A stretch of DNA of 64,000 bases from the NCBI RefSeq assembly GCF_003966955.1, contig NZ_AP019367.1, positions 372,001 through 436,000 of the forward strand, written 5' to 3'. Within the stretch, counting starts at the first letter, position 1. Every line of letters starts with the position of its first letter. The translations under genes were made by a program, and so were the position numbers. A model generated the notes under the pieces. It was not told the origin of the DNA. It was given only the letters and a program-made list of their open reading frames with translations, and made no database searches. The DNA comes from Parolsenella catena. Lineage in GTDB: Bacteria; Actinomycetota; Coriobacteriia; Coriobacteriales; Atopobiaceae. Positions 1-8,828 of the stretch are shown in pieces.

Positions 1-1
1 C

Positions 2-469
2 GTGGTCGTTGACGTGTTCTGGGTGTGCGGGTGGCTGGCCGCCAGGCGTCGCGCCGCGGGCATGGGCGCCGCGCGTACGCAGGTCATGAGCGGCGTCGCG
101 CTCGCGTGGGCGATGGCACTCGCCGTCGTGGTCCTCGGGTGCGTCGTGGGGTCCATGGCCGCGGACAAGGACCTGGGCGAGGACCTCTCGAGCGTCTCGG
201 CGGCTCGCTCGCTTGCCTCGGGCCAGGCGGCTGCCTATGGCGAGCAGGTGTGGGAGCGCCTTGACTACATCGAGTCCTCGGACGAGGACAGCCTGCGCGT
301 TCCCTACTACACCGACGTCCCCCACGTGCTGCTCATGGGAGACATTCGCGACAACATGGACAACTACATCAACTATCGCCTGTGCCAGTGGTATGGCAAG
401 GAGTCCATCGTGGGCTACCATGCCGCGGTGGGCACGGGCCTTGGGACGGCGGCCTCCGATGCGTCGTAG
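2..469 (+). CDS. Membrane protein, 3' part only (5' end outside window)
   Basis: The reading frame is open at the left window edge, so only the C-terminal 155 residues or so are visible and the apparent GTG near position 2 is not a reliable start. One clear membrane segment (about residues 29-52, rich in Val, Ala and Leu) is followed by a roughly 100-residue soluble tail without recognisable catalytic motifs. The stop codon overlaps the ATG of the next gene by 11 bp, so the two are translationally coupled and probably work together at the membrane, perhaps in cell-surface glycan assembly. That role is an inference from the neighbour. I do not recognise the family. Confidence 0.6.
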   Translation: MVVDVFWVCGWLAARRRAAGMGAARTQVMSGVALAWAMALAVVVLGCVVGSMAADKDLGEDLSSVSAARSLASGQAAAYGEQVWERLDYIESSDEDSLRVPYYTDVPHVLLMGDIRDNMDNYINYRLCQWYGKESIVGYHAAVGTGLGTAASDAS

Positions 470-2276
470 CTTGAGGGCCGGGGACCTCGAGTGCGTTGCC
501 GCCGGTCAGACGGGCGTTGGGCGCGCAGGTGGCGAGGGACGCCTCGGCGGGGCCGGCAGGGTAGGTGCGGCCCTCGCGCGCGTGGGGCTTGCGATGAGCG
601 CGTGCTGCCTCGGCGTCGTCGTGCTTGTCGTGTGTCTCTCGACCGTGTGGCTCATGGTCGGCGCCGACGACGGAAACCTTACGCAGAGCATGTCGATCCG
701 CACGTGGCTTGGCGCGGACACGCGCCTGGACCTCGCGCTTGGCCTCGTGGGCGCGATCGTTGTCCTGGCACTGTGTCGTTTGGCGCGGAGCTGTGGCCGC
801 ATGCTCGACGGGCCATCCGCGACGCGGGCGCTCGTGGTGGGGACGCTTCTGTTTCAGCTCCTCGTCATCCTCGCGCTGCAGGCGCGCGACACCTACTGGG
901 GAGACTCGTGGATGGTCTCCGACTTTGTGGACAAGGCCCTGGCGGGCGGCGTGACCTCCCTGTTCCGCGGCCCGTATCGCACGCTGTTCTACGACGCGCG
1001 CCTGTACTTCTCGTGCTATCCGTTCCAGGCGACGTTCTTCTGGCTTCTCTACGGCTTGCGCCTCGCCTTTGGCGACCTCGCGTTCATGGCGTTCCAGGTG
1101 CTGTCCGCGCTTTCGACGTCGCTGGGCGTCTGGGCGCTCATGTCGCTCGTGGGAAGCCTCACGAGCTCTGCCGGTGCCCGCCGCGTGGCGTGGGTGCTCG
1201 TTGCCCTGTGCCTGCCCATGTACTGGCTGTCGACGTTTCTGTACGGAAACGCCATGGGCTGCGGCCTTGCGCTGGCGTTTCTCGCGATGCAGGCGCGGGC
1301 GATGGGCGAGCGCGGGCGCGCTGCCGCCGGGTGGTGCGCCGGCTCGCTCGTGCCGCTTGCGCTGGCGCTGTGCGTGAAGGCGACGTTCGTGCTGTTTGCG
1401 ATCGGGGCCGTTCTCGCGTGGCTCGTCGTGGCGCTGTGCCGCGGGCGGGCGTGGGGGCTCGTGGGCTGCGTTGCCGTCGTGGCGTGCGCGCACGCGCTGT
1501 CGGGCCTGCCGTTCTCGGCGCTGCGGGCGGCCTCGGGCGGCTACGAGTTTGGCGAGCCGCTCACCACGCTCAACCACATCGAGCTCGGGCTGCGCATGGG
1601 CGCGGGCGAGTTCTACGTGAGCGTTGACGGGGGCGTCTACGAGTACGCGCCCGGCGGCTGGTCCAACCACGCCAACGCCGTGTGGCAGGCCTCGGGCGAG
1701 AACGCCGACGTGCAGAACGAGGTTGCCACCCACGAGCTTGCCGCCGACGTGCTCGGCTTTGCGAGCCACCCGCTCTCTGCGGCGCGCTTCTTTGCCGTGA
1801 AGCTCGCGACCGAGTGGGCCGACCCAACCTACCAGTCCCTGTACTACCTGTCCATGTGCGGCAACGCCGCCGGCGCGCGCGTGAACCCCGCCGACGAGTC
1901 CGCGTCGCTGGGCATCGCGTGCGCGAGGCTCACGAACCTGCTCGACGGCTATCAGACCGTGACGTTTGCCGCCGCGCTTGGCCTTCTCGTGCTTGCGTGT
2001 CGGCGATGGGGGGACGGCCAGGACGGGCCGGCGCCGCTCGAGGTACGCGCGTCTCGCGCGACCGCGCTGCTTCTCGCGGCCGTGTTCTTCACGGGCTTTG
2101 GGTGCTACCTGCTGTGGGAGGCAAAGGCCGTCTACGTCCTGCCGTTTGCCATTGCGGTCATTCCGCTTGCCTCGGCGGGCCTTTCCGCAGCGTTGCGCTA
2201 CACTAACCGTTTGTTCCCGCACCGTCGGGAGGCTCGTAAACCAAGCACCGCTCGCGGTTGCGAGCGAGGGTGCTAG
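459..2276 (+). CDS. Polytopic membrane protein, glycosyltransferase-39-like
   Basis: A 605-residue integral membrane protein with about ten or more hydrophobic segments and a large external loop of about 130 residues near the C-terminal third. The ATG at 459 overlaps the upstream stop and is preferred; the open frame further upstream reads as a shadow of the first gene. The pattern of an early acidic loop after the first membrane segments (DTYWGDSW), many helices, then a soluble loop and final helices resembles lipid-linked sugar mannosyl/arabinosyl transferases (GT39/GT-C fold), but no family-defining motif is certain. Likely role, by inference: transfer of a lipid-linked sugar or related envelope precursor. 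Confidence 0.6.
   Translation: MRRSLRAGDLECVAAGQTGVGRAGGEGRLGGAGRVGAALARVGLAMSACCLGVVVLVVCLSTVWLMVGADDGNLTQSMSIRTWLGADTRLDLALGLVGAIVVLALCRLARSCGRMLDGPSATRALVVGTLLFQLLVILALQARDTYWGDSWMVSDFVDKALAGGVTSLFRGPYRTLFYDARLYFSCYPFQATFFWLLYGLRLAFGDLAFMAFQVLSALSTSLGVWALMSLVGSLTSSAGARRVAWVLVALCLPMYWLSTFLYGNAMGCGLALAFLAMQARAMGERGRAAAGWCAGSLVPLALALCVKATFVLFAIGAVLAWLVVALCRGRAWGLVGCVAVVACAHALSGLPFSALRAASGGYEFGEPLTTLNHIELGLRMGAGEFYVSVDGGVYEYAPGGWSNHANAVWQASGENADVQNEVATHELAADVLGFASHPLSAARFFAVKLATEWADPTYQSLYYLSMCGNAAGARVNPADESASLGIACARLTNLLDGYQTVTFAAALGLLVLACRRWGDGQDGPAPLEVRASRATALLLAAVFFTGFGCYLLWEAKAVYVLPFAIAVIPLASAGLSAALRYTNRLFPHRREARKPSTARGCERGC
2244..2274 (+). other. Hairpin just upstream of the tyrS ribosome binding site
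   Basis: AGCACC then GCTCGC pairs with GCGAGC then GGTGCT around a GGTT loop, with a two-base bulge. It ends 11 bp before the GGAGGA ribosome binding site and overlaps the last codons of the preceding gene. There is no T run, so it is not a standard terminator. No T-box specifier or antiterminator motif is visible. It could limit readthrough or modulate tyrS translation. Confidence 0.35.
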
Positions 2277-2294
2277 CCGCATATTGGAGGAACC

Positions 2295-3509
2295 GTGCTC
2301 TCAGTCGACGAACAGATGAAGGTCATCGCCTCTGGCGCCGCCCAGATCGTGCCCGAGGCCGAGCTTCGCAAGAAGCTCGAGCGTGGCGTGCCGCTCAACA
2401 TCAAGCTTGGCGTTGACCCCACCAGCCCCGACCTGCACCTCGGCCACGCCGTGCCCCTGCGCAAGATGCGCCAGTTCCAGGACCTCGGCCACCAGGTGAC
2501 GCTCATCATCGGCAACGGCACCGCCCTCATCGGCGACCCGTCCGGCAAGAACTCCACGCGCCCGCAGCTCTCGCAGGAGCAGATCGAGGCCAACGCGGAG
2601 ACCTACGTCAGCCAGGCCATGAAGATCCTCGACCCCGAGAAGACCAACGTCGTTCACAACGGAGACTGGATCCTCTCGCTCGACCTCAAGGGCATGCTCG
2701 AGCTCTGCAGCAAGTTCACGGTGGCTCGCATCCTGGAGCGCGACGACTTCACGAAGCGCTACCAGTCGCAGACGCCCATCGCGCTGCACGAGTTCCTCTA
2801 CCCCGTCATGCAGGCGTACGACTCCGTCCAGATCAAGGCGGACGTCGAGATGGGCGGCACCGACCAGCTGTTCAACCTGCTTGCCGGCCGCGAGCTCATG
2901 GAGAAGATGGGCATGGAGCCGCAGATCGCGCTCACGATGCCGCTGCTCGAGGGCACGGATGGCGTCCGCAAGATGTCGAAGAGCTATGGCAACTACGTGG
3001 GCCTCACCGACGAGCCCGCCGACATGTACGGCAAGCTCATGAGCATTCCCGACACCATGATCGGCAAGTACTACCGCCTTGCGAGCACCCTGTCGGTCGA
3101 TGAGGTCGACAAGATCGACGCCGCGCTCGCCGACGGCTCCGCCGACCCCTACGAGCTCAAGCGCGCCCTGGCCGCCAACATCTGCGACCTGTACCACGGT
3201 GCCGGTGCGGGCGAGGAGGCTGCTGCCGAGTTCACGCGCGTGCACTCCAAGCGCGAGATGCCCGAGCAGATCGACGAGGTTTCCGTCGAGGTTGAGGTTG
3301 GCGACGACGGGCTCGTCTACCTGCCGCGCGTGCTTGTTGCCGCTGGTCTCTCCAGCTCCGCGAGCCAGGCTCGCCGCGACATCGACGGCGGCGGCGTGCG
3401 CATCGACGGCGAGGCCCTGCCGGCCAAGAGCTACAACGTCGACCCTGCCCTCGTGAAGAAGGGCGCCATCCTCCAGGTGGGCAAGCGCCACTTCGCCCGT
3501 CTCGCGTAG
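2295..3509 (+). CDS. tyrS: Tyrosyl-tRNA synthetase
   Basis: Class I aminoacyl-tRNA synthetase of 404 residues that charges tRNA-Tyr in the cytoplasm. The ATP-binding HIGH motif reads HLGH at residues 48-51 and the second signature reads KMSKS at 226-230. KMSKS is typical of the TyrZ-type branch rather than the KFGKS type of the classical enzyme. The tyrosine-binding region (GGTDQ, about 187-191) is intact and an S4 RNA-binding domain occupies roughly the last 60 residues. Translation starts at GTG 2295 behind a good GGAGGA site. A rho-independent terminator follows the stop, so the gene probably ends its transcription unit. Confidence 0.96.
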   Translation: MLSVDEQMKVIASGAAQIVPEAELRKKLERGVPLNIKLGVDPTSPDLHLGHAVPLRKMRQFQDLGHQVTLIIGNGTALIGDPSGKNSTRPQLSQEQIEANAETYVSQAMKILDPEKTNVVHNGDWILSLDLKGMLELCSKFTVARILERDDFTKRYQSQTPIALHEFLYPVMQAYDSVQIKADVEMGGTDQLFNLLAGRELMEKMGMEPQIALTMPLLEGTDGVRKMSKSYGNYVGLTDEPADMYGKLMSIPDTMIGKYYRLASTLSVDEVDKIDAALADGSADPYELKRALAANICDLYHGAGAGEEAAAEFTRVHSKREMPEQIDEVSVEVEVGDDGLVYLPRVLVAAGLSSSASQARRDIDGGGVRIDGEALPAKSYNVDPALVKKGAILQVGKRHFARLA

Positions 3510-3535
3510 GGGTCGCTTCACTCGTTGTCTCTCTG

Positions 3536-3571
3536 GCGTCCCGTGGGCCTCGTGCTCGCGGGACGCTTTTT
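3536..3571 (+). terminator. Rho-independent terminator after tyrS
   Basis: GCGTCCCG pairs with CGGGACGC across a 15-base loop and is followed directly by TTTTT. It lies 27 bp after the tyrS stop codon. Confidence 0.8.
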
Positions 3572-3738
3572 GTTGGGCCCGCTAGCTGCCATTTTGCTGG
3601 TTATCAACATGGGCTTTGGACGATTGCGCGCCAAACCTGGCAAATCCTGTTGGATTTCTGCAAGGTTTGCGTTTGACGGTGTGGGACTTTCCCGCGAGTC
3701 TCCCGGCGCCAGCGGTGCGGGCGCGCTAGCCTTCCCAC

Positions 3739-4686
3739 ATGGACATCTGCCTGTGCGACATATCGGCGCTTGAGCACGTCCGCTCGAGCGGTACGCTCCT
3801 GCCGGAGCTGCTCGACCGTCCGCGCGCGTCGCGGCTTGAGGGTTGCGGCGTGCCCGGCGGCGTTGAGCTGGACGACCTCGTGGTGGGGCTTGGCCTGCGC
3901 ACGAGGCCCGTTCACCTTCTGGTGCCGGACGGTGTCTCGACGCACGGGCGTCCCGGCGTGGCGCGTCACCGCCGACGTGCCGCTCTGCCCAGGGGATCGC
4001 TCATCCGCGTTGCGCCCAACGTGCTCGTGACGGGTCCCGAGCTTACGCTCTGCCAGCTTGCCGCTCGCGGCGACTATGATCTCGTGGATGTGGCGAAGCT
4101 TGCCTTCGAGCTGTGCGGGACCTATCTGCTTGACCAAGACCCCAACTCCTGGCAGGGCTTCGTCAACAACGAGGTCTCGGCCACGACGGTGAGCCGCATC
4201 GGTGCGGCTGCTCGCTCGCTCAAGGGCTCGAAGGGCGTTGCGAGAATCAATTCGATGCTTCCCTACGTGCTTGACTCGTCTCACTCGCCCATGGAGACGG
4301 CGCTTGCGATGCTTTTCGTACTTCCTCAAAAGCTTGGCGGCATCGGGCTCAAGGGAGCCCGCATGAACTATGCGATATCTGGTACAAACCGGCTCATGGA
4401 CCTGGCGTTTCCCGGAGATAGGGTTGGCCTTGAGTACAAGGGAAAACAGTATCATGCAATAGAGCAGAGCGGCCGTGATGATCGTCGCCAGAACGAGATT
4501 GCCGGCCGCGGCTGGACGATTCTCAACGTTTGGCACGAGGACCTGTGCGATGACAACCTATTTGCTCTTCTTGAGGACTCGCTTCTCAGGGCCCTTGGCC
4601 ATCGCTTCAGGCCATCTGCTGCGTTCTACGAGCGACAGAGGCTATTGCGCTCTCGACTGGTGCCCGGATTGCGCTCCTTTTCATAG
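3739..4686 (+). CDS. AbiEi-like / DUF559-type nuclease-fold protein
   Basis: A 315-residue soluble protein with no certain family assignment. The N-terminal two thirds resemble the actinobacterial AbiEi-like winged-helix proteins (a His/Arg stretch, then a 'V.TGPELTLCQLA' segment). The C-terminal 75 residues look like the DUF559/Vsr restriction-endonuclease fold: DLAFP, then LEYKGKQYH with an E-x-K pair, then a GW-x-I-x-N-V strand. The D...ExK set fits a PD-(D/E)XK nuclease core, although activity is unproven. AbiEi is known as the antitoxin of type IV abortive-infection modules, but no AbiEii toxin partner is next to it. The gene stands alone and is followed immediately by a repeat element. 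Confidence 0.6.
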   Translation: MDICLCDISALEHVRSSGTLLPELLDRPRASRLEGCGVPGGVELDDLVVGLGLRTRPVHLLVPDGVSTHGRPGVARHRRRAALPRGSLIRVAPNVLVTGPELTLCQLAARGDYDLVDVAKLAFELCGTYLLDQDPNSWQGFVNNEVSATTVSRIGAAARSLKGSKGVARINSMLPYVLDSSHSPMETALAMLFVLPQKLGGIGLKGARMNYAISGTNRLMDLAFPGDRVGLEYKGKQYHAIEQSGRDDRRQNEIAGRGWTILNVWHEDLCDDNLFALLEDSLLRALGHRFRPSAAFYERQRLLRSRLVPGLRSFS

Positions 4687-4713
4687 CGTCTGAGAAGCTC
4701 CTGATCGTCTTTT

Positions 4714-4885
4714 TGTCACAAAAACAATCATGTGTGCGCTGAGGTGGCGTCGCAGAACAGATTATTGGCCAAATGGTGGCAATTAAGCTATCCCTAAATT
4801 TAATAACAAGCCTTTGCTGGGTGGAATGGCGGTCCTTGGCTTGCAGAAGCGTGGCTATATCGCACACATGATTGGTTTTGTGACA
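4714..4885. repeat. TIR element copy 1 (172 bp)
   Basis: The left end reads TGTCACAAAAACAATC then ATGTGTGCG (4714-4738). The right end (4861-4885) is its reverse complement with one mismatch. The interior is AT-richer than the surrounding genes, has a small hairpin around 4764-4784 and no coding potential. The same ends recur at 18581, 41749 and 51370 with unrelated interiors. This element fills most of the 289-bp gap before the U32 gene. A MITE-like or regulatory nature is inferred; no target-site duplication is obvious. Confidence 0.75.
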
Positions 4886-4975
4886 ATTGGCGTTGGCTGA
4901 ACGGTCCAGTACATCTGCACCACCGCACCTTGCTGCGCTATTGTTATCAGGTTACATCGGCAGATGGAGGACTTG

Positions 4976-7501
4976 ATGACGATGGAGCTTCTGGCGCCGG
5001 CCGGCGGCGAGGAGCCGTTCCGTGCGGCGCTGGCCGCAGGGGCGGATGCCATTTACTGCGGCGTGGGCAACGACTTCAATGCCCGTCGCGGTGCGAACAA
5101 CTTTACCTATGACGCCTTCGAGCGCGCGTGCCGTGCCGCGCACCTCGCGGGCACGCGCGTGTACGTGACCATCAACGTCGTCGTTCGCGACGAGGAGATG
5201 GACCGGGCGCTCGCGCTCGTGCGCTCGGCGGCGCTTCGTGGCGCCGATGCGTTCATCATCCAGGACTGGGGCCTGTTCGAGGCCATCCGGCGCACGTGGC
5301 CCGAGCTCGAGCTGCACGTCTCGACCCAGGCGAACGTCCACGACGCCCGCGGCGTGCGCTGGGCGCGCGAGCGCGGGGCGCACCGCGTGACGCTGTCGCG
5401 CGAGCTGTCGCTCGCCGAGATCGGGCACATCGCCAAGGAGGGCGTCGAGCTCGAGGTCTTTGGCCATGGCGCCCTGTGCTACTGCTACTCGGGCGTGTGC
5501 CTGATGTCGAGCATGGTCGGTGGCCGCAGCGCCAACCGCGGCCTGTGCGCCCAACCGTGCCGCCTGCTCTACGACCTCGTTGACGAGAGCGGTCGCAGCG
5601 TCTCTGCCCCGGGCCGCACGCGTCCGCTGTGTCCCAAGGACGCCTGCACCGCCTCCGACGTGTCCGCGCTCATGGCAGCCGGCGTGGGCTCTCTCAAGGT
5701 CGAGGGCCGCATGAAGGCACCCGACTACGTGTGGAGCGTCGTCGGCGCCTACCGCGAGCAGATCGACTCCGTGCTGGCGCACCCCGAGGCGTCCTCGGCC
5801 GAGCTCGGCTCAACGCCGGTGCCCGCCGAGGTCGCACGCCGCCTCAAGCGCGCGTTCAACCGCGACTTCACCGACGCCTACCTGCGTGGAAGCGCCGATG
5901 ACGAGATGATGAGCTACGAGCGCTCCAACAACCGCGGCGAGCTCGTGGGCGAGGTCCTCTCGAGCTCGGGCGGCCAGGTCCAGCGGCGTGACGGCAAGGG
6001 CAACCTCCACAAGGACCCGCGCCAGGACAAGCGCAGTGCGCGCTGCACCGTCACCGTTCGCGTGGACGAGCCCGTGGGGGCCGGAGACCTGCTCGAGCTG
6101 CGCCCCGTCGACAACCCGGACGCCTTCCTCACCGCGACCGTTCCCGCCGACGTCCCCGCCGGCGGCACCGTCGAGTGCCGCGTTGCCCGCCCCATGCCCA
6201 AGGGCTGTCCTGTGCGCGTCATCCGCAGCAAGGCCGCCCACGACGGCAGCGCCGCCGCGCTCGCGCGCGAGGTCTGTCGCCGCCGCAAGGTCGACGTCCG
6301 CATCGTCGCGCGGACGGGGGAGCCGTTTTCCGTGGAGCTTGCCTGCGTCGACGGCCCGGCGCTGCCGGACGGCTCGATGCCCCGAGCCCAGGCGAGCGGC
6401 TTTGTCGTCGAGCCCGCGCGAACGAAGGCCGTGAGCGCCGAGGACCTCGTGGAGCATGTGGGCCGCATGGGCTCCACGCCCTTTGAGCCGCGCGGCTTCG
6501 ACGTGGAGCTCGACGAGGGCTGTGGCATGGGCTTCTCGGCCGTCCACAAGGTGCGCGCCGCCGCGTGCGAGGCGCTCGAGCGGGCCATCCTGGCGCCGTA
6601 TGCTGAGCGAGCCGTCGCGCTTGCCCCCGTGCCGCGGGAGTCCTCGGCGCGCATCGCCTCGTCTCTCGTGGCCGCGCCGGCGTCCAGGCCGTGTCCGCCC
6701 CGCTCAGCCGAGGTGTGCGTCATCGCGCCGACGCCCGAGGTCGCCGAGGCCGCCATCGAGGCCGGCGCCACGCGCGTCTACGCCCAGACGGACGACCTCT
6801 CCATGCTCGACGGCTGGCCGGCCGGTGCCGTTCCCGTCCTGGACGAGGTGTGCCGCGAGCCGGACCACGAGCGCCTTGACCGTTGGGTCGAGGCCGGCGC
6901 TCCGGTGGCCGTCGGCAACGTCTCCGAACTCGCGCTTGCCGTCGAGCGCGGTGCGCTGGCCGAGGTGCGCGGCTGCATCCCCGTCCACAACGAGGCGTGC
7001 CTCGCCGTGCTCGAGTCTGCCGGCGCCGCGGGGGTGTGGCTGTCGCCCGAGCTCACGCTCGAGGAGGTCTGCCACCTGGCATCGCGTGCAACCGTTGCTG
7101 CGGGCCTCGTCGTCTCCGGCAGGCCGCGCGTCATGACGAGCGAGCATTGCGTGCTCAAGGTCGCCGACGCCTGCGTCCACGACTGCGCCCGCTGCGGGCT
7201 GCGTCGCCGTCGCCTGTCGCTGCGCGACCGCGATGGTCGCCTGCTGCCCGTGCGCACGGACCTGCACGCCCGCTCGCGCATCTACGACGCCGTGCCGCTC
7301 GACCTGACGCCGCAGGTGGGGGAGCTCATGTCCGCCGGCGTATCCCGCCTGGCCGTTGACGCGACGCTGCTGGACGCCTCCGAGGCGTCGGCTGCCGTCG
7401 AGCGCCTCGTGCGCGCGATTGCGGCGGTGGCCGCCGGTCGCAAGCCGGCCGAGCGCGAGCGCCACGCCTCGAGCGGTCACCTCTTCTGGGGAATCGGGTA
7501 G
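4976..7501 (+). CDS. U32 family peptidase with DUF3656 region (RlhA/YdcP-like)
   Basis: 841 residues. The N-terminal 330 or so residues form the U32 domain, starting with MELLAPAGGEEPFRAAL and containing the family signature around GHGALCYCYSGVC with clustered cysteines (also C-A-Q-P-C shortly after). The middle matches the DUF3656-type extension. The C-terminal part holds a further Cys set (HDCARCGLRRRR) before a final U32-like segment. In better-studied relatives (RlhA, TrhP, UbiU/V) such cysteines bind an Fe-S cluster and the proteins hydroxylate RNA bases or ubiquinone precursors, so an RNA-modifying role is more likely than proteolysis. The ATG at 4976 sits five bases after GGAGG and is preferred over the in-frame ATG 12 bp upstream. 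Confidence 0.85.
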   Translation: MTMELLAPAGGEEPFRAALAAGADAIYCGVGNDFNARRGANNFTYDAFERACRAAHLAGTRVYVTINVVVRDEEMDRALALVRSAALRGADAFIIQDWGLFEAIRRTWPELELHVSTQANVHDARGVRWARERGAHRVTLSRELSLAEIGHIAKEGVELEVFGHGALCYCYSGVCLMSSMVGGRSANRGLCAQPCRLLYDLVDESGRSVSAPGRTRPLCPKDACTASDVSALMAAGVGSLKVEGRMKAPDYVWSVVGAYREQIDSVLAHPEASSAELGSTPVPAEVARRLKRAFNRDFTDAYLRGSADDEMMSYERSNNRGELVGEVLSSSGGQVQRRDGKGNLHKDPRQDKRSARCTVTVRVDEPVGAGDLLELRPVDNPDAFLTATVPADVPAGGTVECRVARPMPKGCPVRVIRSKAAHDGSAAALAREVCRRRKVDVRIVARTGEPFSVELACVDGPALPDGSMPRAQASGFVVEPARTKAVSAEDLVEHVGRMGSTPFEPRGFDVELDEGCGMGFSAVHKVRAAACEALERAILAPYAERAVALAPVPRESSARIASSLVAAPASRPCPPRSAEVCVIAPTPEVAEAAIEAGATRVYAQTDDLSMLDGWPAGAVPVLDEVCREPDHERLDRWVEAGAPVAVGNVSELALAVERGALAEVRGCIPVHNEACLAVLESAGAAGVWLSPELTLEEVCHLASRATVAAGLVVSGRPRVMTSEHCVLKVADACVHDCARCGLRRRRLSLRDRDGRLLPVRTDLHARSRIYDAVPLDLTPQVGELMSAGVSRLAVDATLLDASEASAAVERLVRAIAAVAAGRKPAERERHASSGHLFWGIG

Positions 7502-7603
7502 CATCAAGACTGCGCGGCCGCGCGCTCGGCCGCCCGCGCCGCCTCTCGCGGCCGAACGAACATGACGAGACACCCGGCCGCGCGCCGGGGAGAGGGGATA
7601 GAC

Positions 7604-7900
7604 ATGGCAGACGTCGAGAACACCACCGCGCCCGAGGCCAAGGCCGAGGACAGCAAGACCGCCAAGATCGACCACCGCCTGCTCGAGGACGTGCTCGACG
7701 CCATCCGCCCGAGCTTCCAGGCGGACGGCGGAGACGTCGAGCTCATCGGCGTCGACGACGAGACGGGTGTCGTGACCATCGAGATGACGGGGGCCTGCGC
7801 CGCCTGCATGTTCGCCTCCTCCGACATCTCCGAGGGGATCGACACCATCATCAAGGAGCACGTCCCCGGCGTCACCGCGGTGCGCCCGGTGATGTACTAG
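7604..7900 (+). CDS. NifU C-terminal domain protein (first of tandem pair)
   Basis: 98 residues with an acidic 20-residue N-terminus and then a NifU-C (Nfu) domain: FQADGGDVEL, and a CxxC pair in GACAACMFAS. Nfu domains carry a bridging [4Fe-4S] cluster and deliver it to target proteins. Start chosen at ATG 7604 behind GGGGAGAGGGGA; an in-frame ATG 42 bp upstream lacks a ribosome binding site. A second Nfu gene follows 42 bp later, then dcd, all on the same strand. No scaffold or cysteine desulfurase gene is adjacent, so these probably serve a Suf/Isc system encoded elsewhere. Confidence 0.85.
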   Translation: MADVENTTAPEAKAEDSKTAKIDHRLLEDVLDAIRPSFQADGGDVELIGVDDETGVVTIEMTGACAACMFASSDISEGIDTIIKEHVPGVTAVRPVMY

Positions 7901-7942
7901 CTGCAGACTCTTGGGCGCCCAGGCGCCCGGACGGGAGGGACC

Positions 7943-8176
7943 ATGGCGGTAGACGTAGAGCTTCTCAGGGTCGTGCTCGATGCCGTGCGCCCGAGCCTTC
8001 AGGCCGACGGCGGCGACTGCGAGCTCGTGGGCGTTGACGAGAACGGCGTCGTGTCGCTCGAGCTCACGGGTGCGTGCGCCGGTTGCTCGCTTTCCGACGT
8101 GACGCTGTCGCAGGGCATCGAGCGCGTCCTCAAGGACAACGTCCCGGGCGTCACGCGCGTCAAGGCGGTGATGTAG
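7943..8176 (+). CDS. NifU C-terminal domain protein (second of tandem pair)
   Basis: A minimal 77-residue Nfu domain with LQADGGDCELVGV and the cluster-binding CxxC in GACAGCSL. It is a clear paralogue of the preceding gene (similar DAxRPSxQADGGD block and PGVTxV ending) but lacks the acidic N-terminal extension and carries an extra cysteine in the ADGGDC loop. A GGGAGGGA site precedes the ATG. The stop codon abuts the ATG of dcd with no gap, indicating a shared transcript. Tandem Nfu paralogues suggest division of labour in Fe-S delivery, which is an inference. Confidence 0.85.
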   Translation: MAVDVELLRVVLDAVRPSLQADGGDCELVGVDENGVVSLELTGACAGCSLSDVTLSQGIERVLKDNVPGVTRVKAVM

Positions 8177-8734
8177 ATGGTGCTGTCCGACCGCGACATC
8201 AAGCTCGAGCTCGCGCAGGGCCGCATCGTCGTCGAGCCGCTCGACCTGGCAGACGTCCAGCCGGCCTCGGTGGACGTTCGCCTGGGCTCGAGCTTTAGGA
8301 TCTTCCGCAACTCCACGCACACGTTCATCGACCCCACGACCGACCAGCCCGAGCTCACGGAGGCCATCGAGGTGCCCGAGGGCGGCCAGTTCGTCCTGCA
8401 CCCGGGCCAGTTCGTGCTCGGGACCACGCTCGAGCGCATCGCCGTGCCCGACGACATCCTCGGCAAGCTCGAGGGCAAGTCCACGCTCGGCCGTCTCGGT
8501 CTCATGATCCACTCCACGGCCGGCTACGTCGACCCGGGCTGGGACGGCGAGATCACCCTCGAGCTCTCCAACGTCGCCACGCTGCCCATCGTTTTGCATC
8601 CGGGCATGCGCATCGGTCAGATGTCGTTCGAGCGCATGTCGAGCCCGGCCGAGCGACCGTACGGCTCGGCGGGTCTCGGCAGTCACTACCAGGGCCAGCG
8701 CGGCGCCGCGGCGGCCCACACCCTCACGCGCTAG
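8177..8734 (+). CDS. dcd: dCTP deaminase, probably bifunctional (dCTP deaminase/dUTPase)
   Basis: 185-residue trimeric nucleotide hydrolase that makes dUMP/dUTP from dCTP for thymidylate synthesis. The core reads EGKSTLGRLGL, then HSTAGYVDPGWDG-ITLE with the catalytic glutamate, and the C-terminal tail has the SHYQGQRG motif that closes over the active site. TAG followed by an aromatic or aliphatic residue, rather than TAHRID, resembles the Mycobacterium Dcd:Dut enzyme that carries the reaction through to dUMP, so bifunctionality is likely but inferred. It begins directly after the NifU-like stop. A perfect 9-bp hairpin lies just downstream. Confidence 0.92.
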   Translation: MVLSDRDIKLELAQGRIVVEPLDLADVQPASVDVRLGSSFRIFRNSTHTFIDPTTDQPELTEAIEVPEGGQFVLHPGQFVLGTTLERIAVPDDILGKLEGKSTLGRLGLMIHSTAGYVDPGWDGEITLELSNVATLPIVLHPGMRIGQMSFERMSSPAERPYGSAGLGSHYQGQRGAAAAHTLTR

Positions 8735-8738
8735 CCCA

Positions 8739-8761
8739 GGACCCGTCCTTGCGACGGGTCC
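8739..8761 (+). other. Hairpin between dcd and lgt
   Basis: GGACCCGTC pairs perfectly with GACGGGTCC across CTTGC. There is no T run, so it is probably a weak terminator, mRNA-stability or processing element rather than a full stop. Confidence 0.45.
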
Positions 8762-8828
8762 CATCATGTGCCGCCTCGCAATCGTCGCAGACGCCCACGT
8801 GGCCGCGTCGCGGCAGGAAGGGTACGAG

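Noticed and set aside
2205-2294. T-box riboswitch upstream of tyrS
   Set aside because: Only about 90 bases of leader are available, most of it within the preceding gene, and no specifier loop or T-box sequence was found.
4714-4885. Reading the TIR element as a simple transcription terminator
   Set aside because: The arms are 25 bp long and over 120 bp apart, without a T run. The same ends recur at three other sites.
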